Source of the DNA: Nitrososphaerota archaeon
Lineage (GTDB): Archaea > Thermoproteota > Nitrososphaeria > Nitrososphaerales > Nitrosopumilaceae
DNA: 22,876 nucleotides
Direction of reading: 5' to 3'
NCBI GenBank assembly: GCA_028867235.1
Contig: JAGWGS010000003.1
Location: forward strand, 1 to 22,876
Shown here: piece after piece, positions 20,820 through 22,876 of the stretch
Layout: each line of letters opens with the position of its first letter
Numbering within the stretch: the first letter of the stretch is position 1
Notes under the pieces: model-generated
The model's input: only the letters and a program-made list of their open reading frames with translations
The model's database searches: none
Told to the model about the DNA's origin: nothing
Translations under genes and position numbers: made by a program

Positions 20820-21395
20820 TTATCCCAGAGCTCGTGAATGTTTCTGGGTATGAGGCCTTTCTCCTGGGAATTTTCTTCTCATATGACCTGATGGTCTTGA
20901 ATAGAGTAATTCCAAAAACCATGCCTCATGTTCAATCTCTTCTCTTAGAATATCTTTTGCAACATCATATGTGGCAGGATCTTTTCCATGTGTCATAAGA
21001 CAAACCTTGTTCCAGTTCACAATTGCTCCTTGTTCTGCCTTGAGGCATTTTTCCAAGATTGCTTTTGTGTCTATTGGATTTGTTGGAAGTTGTAAGAATT
21101 CACAGCCTGACATCTTGATAAATTCTTGCGCATCAAGTGGAAGTTTTCCACCAAGCTCGTATATTCTTGACAAGCAGGATTCAAAGTGGCTCAAATCCTC
21201 TAATCTTGCATCTTCAATTATTCCCTTGAGTGCTTCACCTTCCATGCCCACACAATGAGCTCTAAGATTTGTGAAGTAATAGTATGCAGTAAACTCTACT
21301 GATGCATTGTAAACTAGTGCCTTTATCAGCTCTTTTACATTTACACCATTTTGTTCTAGTACTTTTACTCCTATTGCATTTGGTTCTTTGACCAT
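20820..21395 (-). CDS. dpsL: DpsL-type ferritin-like protein (archaeal Dps-like)
   Basis: DpsL proteins assemble into a 12-subunit cage that oxidises and stores iron with peroxide, protecting DNA. The 191-residue product closely follows the Sulfolobus/Pyrococcus type: VEFTAYYYFTNLRAHCVGME, EDARLEDLSHFE, RIYELGGKLP, KCLKAEQGAIVNW, MTHGKDPATYD and REEIEHEAWFLELLYSRPSGH. Bacterioferritin-like dimetal ligands are seen: E34, the ED..H segment at 66-70, E121, E153 and H156. ATG 21395 is chosen over one at 21428 because a TATA-like CTTATATC (21417-21424) lies 26 nt upstream. It is divergent from a MarR regulator that may control it. The Cys pair reported beside the active site in the Sulfolobus protein seems incomplete (C98 present, G123 instead of Cys). 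Confidence 0.9.
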   Translation of the reverse strand: MVKEPNAIGVKVLEQNGVNVKELIKALVYNASVEFTAYYYFTNLRAHCVGMEGEALKGIIEDARLEDLSHFESCLSRIYELGGKLPLDAQEFIKMSGCEFLQLPTNPIDTKAILEKCLKAEQGAIVNWNKVCLMTHGKDPATYDVAKDILREEIEHEAWFLELLYSRPSGHMRRKFPGERPHTQKHSRALG

Positions 21396-21460
21396 GTGAA
21401 ATTTCAAGGCTATAGCCGATATAAGCAAATCGATAGAGTTACCATCAAGATTTATATCAT

Positions 21461-21485
21461 TAGTATGCTAATCATCAGTATACTA
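21461..21485. promoter_or_regulatory. Repeated AGTAT(G/A)CTA sites before marR
   Basis: AGTATGCTA (21462-21470) and AGTATACTA (21477-21485) are 15 bp apart. Each is palindromic in its core (TTAG....CTAA arms, and a perfect AGTATACT). They lie between the TATA-like TTTATATC (21451-21458) and ATG 21489. Binding by the MarR product here would block its own transcription, and possibly the divergent dpsL promoter about 40 bp away. Confidence 0.45.
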
Positions 21486-21488
21486 CAT

Positions 21489-21968
21489 ATGACTAGATAT
21501 GATTTTGAAAACAGCATTGGATTTATTGTTAATGCAACGGCAAAGGCGTTTCAACGTTCTTTTGATGTAGAATTGAGAAAAAATGTCGGAGTTACGCTTA
21601 GCCAATGGCGTGTAGTATGGGCATTGATGACGCAGCCTGGCCTAACGCAAAAGGAATTGGCAGATAAGGTGGGAATCGAGGGTGCCACACTTGTTCCAAT
21701 CATAGACAAGATGGAAAAAGAAAACTTGCTAAAAAGAAAACCTGACTCAAATGATAGAAGAGCAAACCGTATCTATATAATGCCAAAGGCTGATTCACTG
21801 TGGGCGTCAATGATGGACTGTGCCATTAAGATACGTAAATCTTCTACAAAAAATATCTCTGATGAAGATGTACAGATAACCCTTGAAACATTACGCAAAA
21901 TATCGAGAAATTTGATGACCCTCTCAGAACTTGACGCAATCCAAACAAAGAAAACCAATAGGACTTGA
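21489..21968 (+). CDS. MarR-family transcriptional regulator
   Basis: MarR proteins are dimeric winged-helix repressors that usually sense small aromatic ligands or oxidants and control exporters or stress genes. The 159-residue product has the dimer helices at both ends. The DNA-binding region runs LTQKELADKVGIEGATLVPI (recognition helix), then IDKMEKENLLKRKPDSNDRR with the D-R-R wing signature, then ANRIYIMPKA. ATG 21489 (MTRYDFENSIGFIVN) fits the family; an in-frame ATG at 21396 would add 31 poorly conserved residues overlapping the dpsL promoter. The MFS exporter gene follows after 4 bp, so the two form an operon, the classic MarR-exporter arrangement. Confidence 0.88.
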   Translation: MTRYDFENSIGFIVNATAKAFQRSFDVELRKNVGVTLSQWRVVWALMTQPGLTQKELADKVGIEGATLVPIIDKMEKENLLKRKPDSNDRRANRIYIMPKADSLWASMMDCAIKIRKSSTKNISDEDVQITLETLRKISRNLMTLSELDAIQTKKTNRT

Positions 21969-21972
21969 TGAG

Positions 21973-22876
21973 ATGAAAATTTTACAATCAAACACTGATG
22001 GTCTGCAGGAAAAAATCTCCTCATCTGCGTGGAAGACGCTTGCAATTCTGAGTCTGATTGCAACAATGGTAATGTATGCCGAGACAATGCTAGTTCCAGC
22101 AATTCCTGATTTGATAAAAGATTTCCACATATCTTACGGCATGTCATCTTGGATTTTGACTACATATCTGATTGCGGGTGCAATAATGACTCCAATTACC
22201 GGTAAGCTTTCTGACATCTATGGGCGAAAAAAAGTCTTACTCATTGTGATGGGAATATATGCACTTGGCGTATCACTTGGAGGTTTTGTAACTGATATTT
22301 ATCAAATGCTTGCAATACGCATCATCCAGGGAATAGGAATGTCAATGTTCCCAATAGCATTTGGAATAATTAGAGAATTATTTCCTAGAAGCAAACTTGC
22401 AATAGGACAGGGCATAATAACCTCGATGTTTGCTGCAGGTGCAGTAATTGGACTTGTTGCAGGAGGCCATCTAATACAAAACTTTGGCTGGCATGCTACC
22501 TTCTTTTCTATAATACCTATTGTATTGTCATTATTGGTGATAATTACACGGTTCATACATGTGGATGATTCACATCTTCAACCAAATGGCACCAGTGTAT
22601 CTAAAAACAAGATTGACGTACAGGGGGCAATAACGCTTGCAATTTCAATTAGTGCATTTTTGATGGCATTGACAATGGTTGAAAACAATGATTCATCCAG
22701 TCTAGTCGCTATATCTGGGGTAGTGGCAATTGGCATTGTCTACATGGTGTTATTTGTAGTGATAGAAAAAAGATCAAGTGCACCACTTGTAAATTTGAAA
22801 ATACTTGCAAACAGGATAATTCTGCCTGCAAACATCATGGTAATGATTGTTGGATTGTCCATGTTTATGGTATTTC
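21973..22876 (+). CDS. MFS drug/solute exporter, 14-TM DHA2-like (truncated by window edge)
   Basis: The visible 301 residues begin MKILQSNTDGLQEKISSSAW and contain the main MFS landmarks. Motif A is GKLSDIYGRKKVL in the first cytoplasmic loop, motif B is RIIQGIGMSMFPIAFGIIRE, and motif C-like GAVIGLVAGGHLIQNFGW is in helix 5. Two further helices and a central loop follow (TMVENNDSSSLVAISGVVAI). Layout and the loop before helix 7 suggest the 14-helix proton-driven exporter group. The frame is open to the window end. ATG 21973 lies 4 bp after the marR stop (an overlapping ATG at 21969 is out of frame), so translation is coupled to marR. The exported substrate is unknown. Confidence 0.88.
   Translation, partial: MKILQSNTDGLQEKISSSAWKTLAILSLIATMVMYAETMLVPAIPDLIKDFHISYGMSSWILTTYLIAGAIMTPITGKLSDIYGRKKVLLIVMGIYALGVSLGGFVTDIYQMLAIRIIQGIGMSMFPIAFGIIRELFPRSKLAIGQGIITSMFAAGAVIGLVAGGHLIQNFGWHATFFSIIPIVLSLLVIITRFIHVDDSHLQPNGTSVSKNKIDVQGAITLAISISAFLMALTMVENNDSSSLVAISGVVAIGIVYMVLFVVIEKRSSAPLVNLKILANRIILPANIMVMIVGLSMFMVF

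Noticed and set aside
1..22876. Mobile elements, CRISPR arrays, toxin-antitoxin or phage genes
   Set aside because: No transposase, integrase, regularly spaced repeats or phage structural genes are visible on either strand. The P-loop kinase has only a remote resemblance to zeta toxin and no antitoxin partner.

Overview
This window looks like a chromosomal segment from an ammonia-oxidising archaeon of the Nitrososphaerota (Thaumarchaeota), most likely the Nitrosopumilales. The grounds are AT-rich DNA and an archaeal gene complement: Alba, the archaeal ADTH-synthase/DHQS-II entry into aromatic amino-acid synthesis, a DpsL ferritin, S-layer-like secreted proteins, a winged-helix plus PLD-like regulator of thaumarchaeal type, and leaderless promoters. 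For most genes a TATA-like box sits about 25-35 nt before the start codon with no Shine-Dalgarno sequence, and TTG or GTG starts are frequent. I see no transposon, integrase, CRISPR array or rRNA. Species-level assignment is not possible by eye. Layout: 1-231 (-) is the 5' part of a secreted protein. 428-724 (+) is Alba, followed by a hairpin terminator. 836-1675 (+) is an orphan DNA methyltransferase, followed by two small proteins. 2192-4022 (-) is an overlapping pair for the first two steps of the archaeal shikimate route. 4213-6770 holds convergent mqnC-like and ubiD-like genes, together suggesting the futalosine route to menaquinone; a UbiA prenyltransferase lies at 15556-16470. 6883-9446 holds two Cys-rich small proteins, a Pro/Lys/Glu-rich repeat protein, a Bcp/PrxQ peroxiredoxin and an aquaporin with an unusual selectivity filter, followed by tRNA-Arg(GCG). 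9744-11117 holds a small Zn-ribbon-like protein, a cyclophilin, two tiny membrane ORFs and a DUF1059 protein. 11236-11774 (+) is a secreted protein whose C-terminal PEF-type anchor is in the -1 frame. 11778-13412 (-) is a PLP-enzyme/rhodanese fusion, divergent from a PPOX-type flavin/F420 oxidoreductase. 13819-15318 (-) is an S-layer-like secreted protein, separated from the UbiA gene by an intergenic region with adjoining palindromes. 16479-18016 holds a divergent pair of a winged-helix regulator and a CheY-like receiver. 18075-20244 holds a coiled-coil protein, a 28-codon leaderless microprotein, two membrane-anchored extracellular proteins and a small Zn-finger protein. 20261-22876 holds a P-loop kinase, DpsL, a divergent MarR regulator and an MFS exporter cut by the window edge. 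How the genes may work together: the aromatic pathway and menaquinone genes supply core metabolism and respiratory quinones. DpsL, MarR/MFS, the peroxiredoxin and the PPOX protein form a stress and redox layer. The secreted and membrane-anchored proteins belong to the cell envelope. No single large unknown system stands out. The most promising novelties are the PLP-rhodanese fusion, the aquaporin filter, the frameshifted surface protein, the 28-aa microprotein, several Cys-pair mini-proteins, and palindromic operator candidates.
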